Part shown: piece by piece, positions 63,639 through 64,000 of the stretch
Position numbering within the stretch: position 1 is the stretch's first letter
Layout: every line of letters starts with the position of its first letter
NCBI RefSeq assembly: GCF_028476545.1
Contig: NW_026731683.1
Coordinates: forward strand, 152,501-216,500
Reading direction: 5' to 3'
Source: Physella acuta
Lineage: Eukaryota; Mollusca; Gastropoda; Physidae
Length of the DNA: 64,000 nucleotides
Program-made: the position numbers and the translations under genes
The notes under the pieces: generated by a model
Databases searched by the model: none
Seen by the model: only the letters and a program-made list of their open reading frames with translations
What the model was told of the DNA's origin: nothing

Positions 63639-63773
63639 CTAAAGATTGTTTGAATGTTGCGCTCCTTTCTGTGAAACACCATTGGTTACAGCTGCTTTAT
63701 TGTTCTTTGTGGTTTCCTCTGTGGTCGAGTCACTGATTTCACTGTCTGACTCACTCCTGATGTCTTTCTCAAT
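63639..63773 (-). CDS. CERS6: Ceramide synthase copy 3, last coding exon (gene continues off the right edge)
   Basis: The 135-bp exon is flanked on its 5' side by an acceptor (CACCAG / ATTGAG) and ends with TAG. It has the same length as the last exons of copies 1 and 2. It encodes IEKDIRSESDSEISDSTTEE followed by TTKNNKAAVTNGVSQKG and ends QHSNNL. The acidic Ser-rich core is identical to that of copy 2. The C-terminal end is closer to copy 1 (QHSNKS) than to copy 2 (PSIKS). The nine upstream exons must lie beyond 64000; 63774-64000 is intron. Confidence 0.93.
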   Translation of the reverse strand: MEKDIRSESDSEISDSTTEETTKNNKAAVTNGVSQKGAQHSNNL

Positions 63774-64000
63774 CTGGTGGACACAGATACACAGCATTAG
63801 AACATTGCATTCAGTATCTAATACTTAGAACAGATCAGTTATAATCATAAAATAAGTTCCAAGAAACATAGATCAGAGTCGATAGTGCATTAAAAAAATG
63901 TTGGGTTCATAAGTTTCTTTGACATCAGTAAATGTTGAGATTATGTATCCTGCACTATGAATAGCATACTGTACTTTCTTGTACTCTAATGAGCAATATC

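Overview
The window looks like nuclear DNA of a mollusc, most likely a heterobranch (freshwater pulmonate-type) gastropod. It is AT-rich, the genes are cut into many short exons with GT-AG introns, it holds a secreted fibrinogen-domain gene of the kind snails multiply, and it is full of hAT-type MITEs, tRNA-derived SINEs, (AT)n tracts and minisatellites. The species is inferred; no mitochondrial or rRNA marker is present.

Layout. 1-650 is a 39/43-bp satellite running off the left edge, and 2561-5000 is a 60-bp satellite with higher-order structure. 7543-17607 (minus) is a complete PRPF40-type splicing factor (24 coding exons, 815 aa) with a hAT transposon in one intron. 19467-25524 (minus) is a small secreted fibrinogen-related protein whose five coding exons I could join in frame, including 21-bp and 10-bp exons. 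31127-36422 and 38613-45457 (minus) are two complete ceramide synthase genes with ten coding exons each, of exactly matching lengths (385 aa each). The last exon of a third copy is at 63639-63773, its gene continuing off the right edge. Between ceramide synthase copies 2 and 3, on the plus strand, lie two tandem METTL27-like methyltransferase genes (47436-49610 and 51663-56623, 215 aa each).

The main theme is tandem duplication followed by local reshuffling. The two METTL27 copies are nearly identical across exon 2 but clearly diverged elsewhere. Copy b has an extra intron inside that exon, filled largely by a dispersed repeat that also occurs elsewhere in the window. Short gene-edge segments have grown into minisatellites three times: the ceramide synthase 1 stop-codon region, the METTL27a C-terminal codons, and the METTL27b last 3' splice site. 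Several MITE families can be defined by terminal inverted repeats and 8-bp target-site duplications.

The genes do not form a pathway. PRPF40 acts in the early spliceosome, ceramide synthases make ceramide in the ER membrane, METTL27 is a putative SAM-dependent methyltransferase, and the fibrinogen-related protein is probably a secreted lectin-like factor. Exon limits come from reading frame plus splice-site consensus and were not tested against transcripts.
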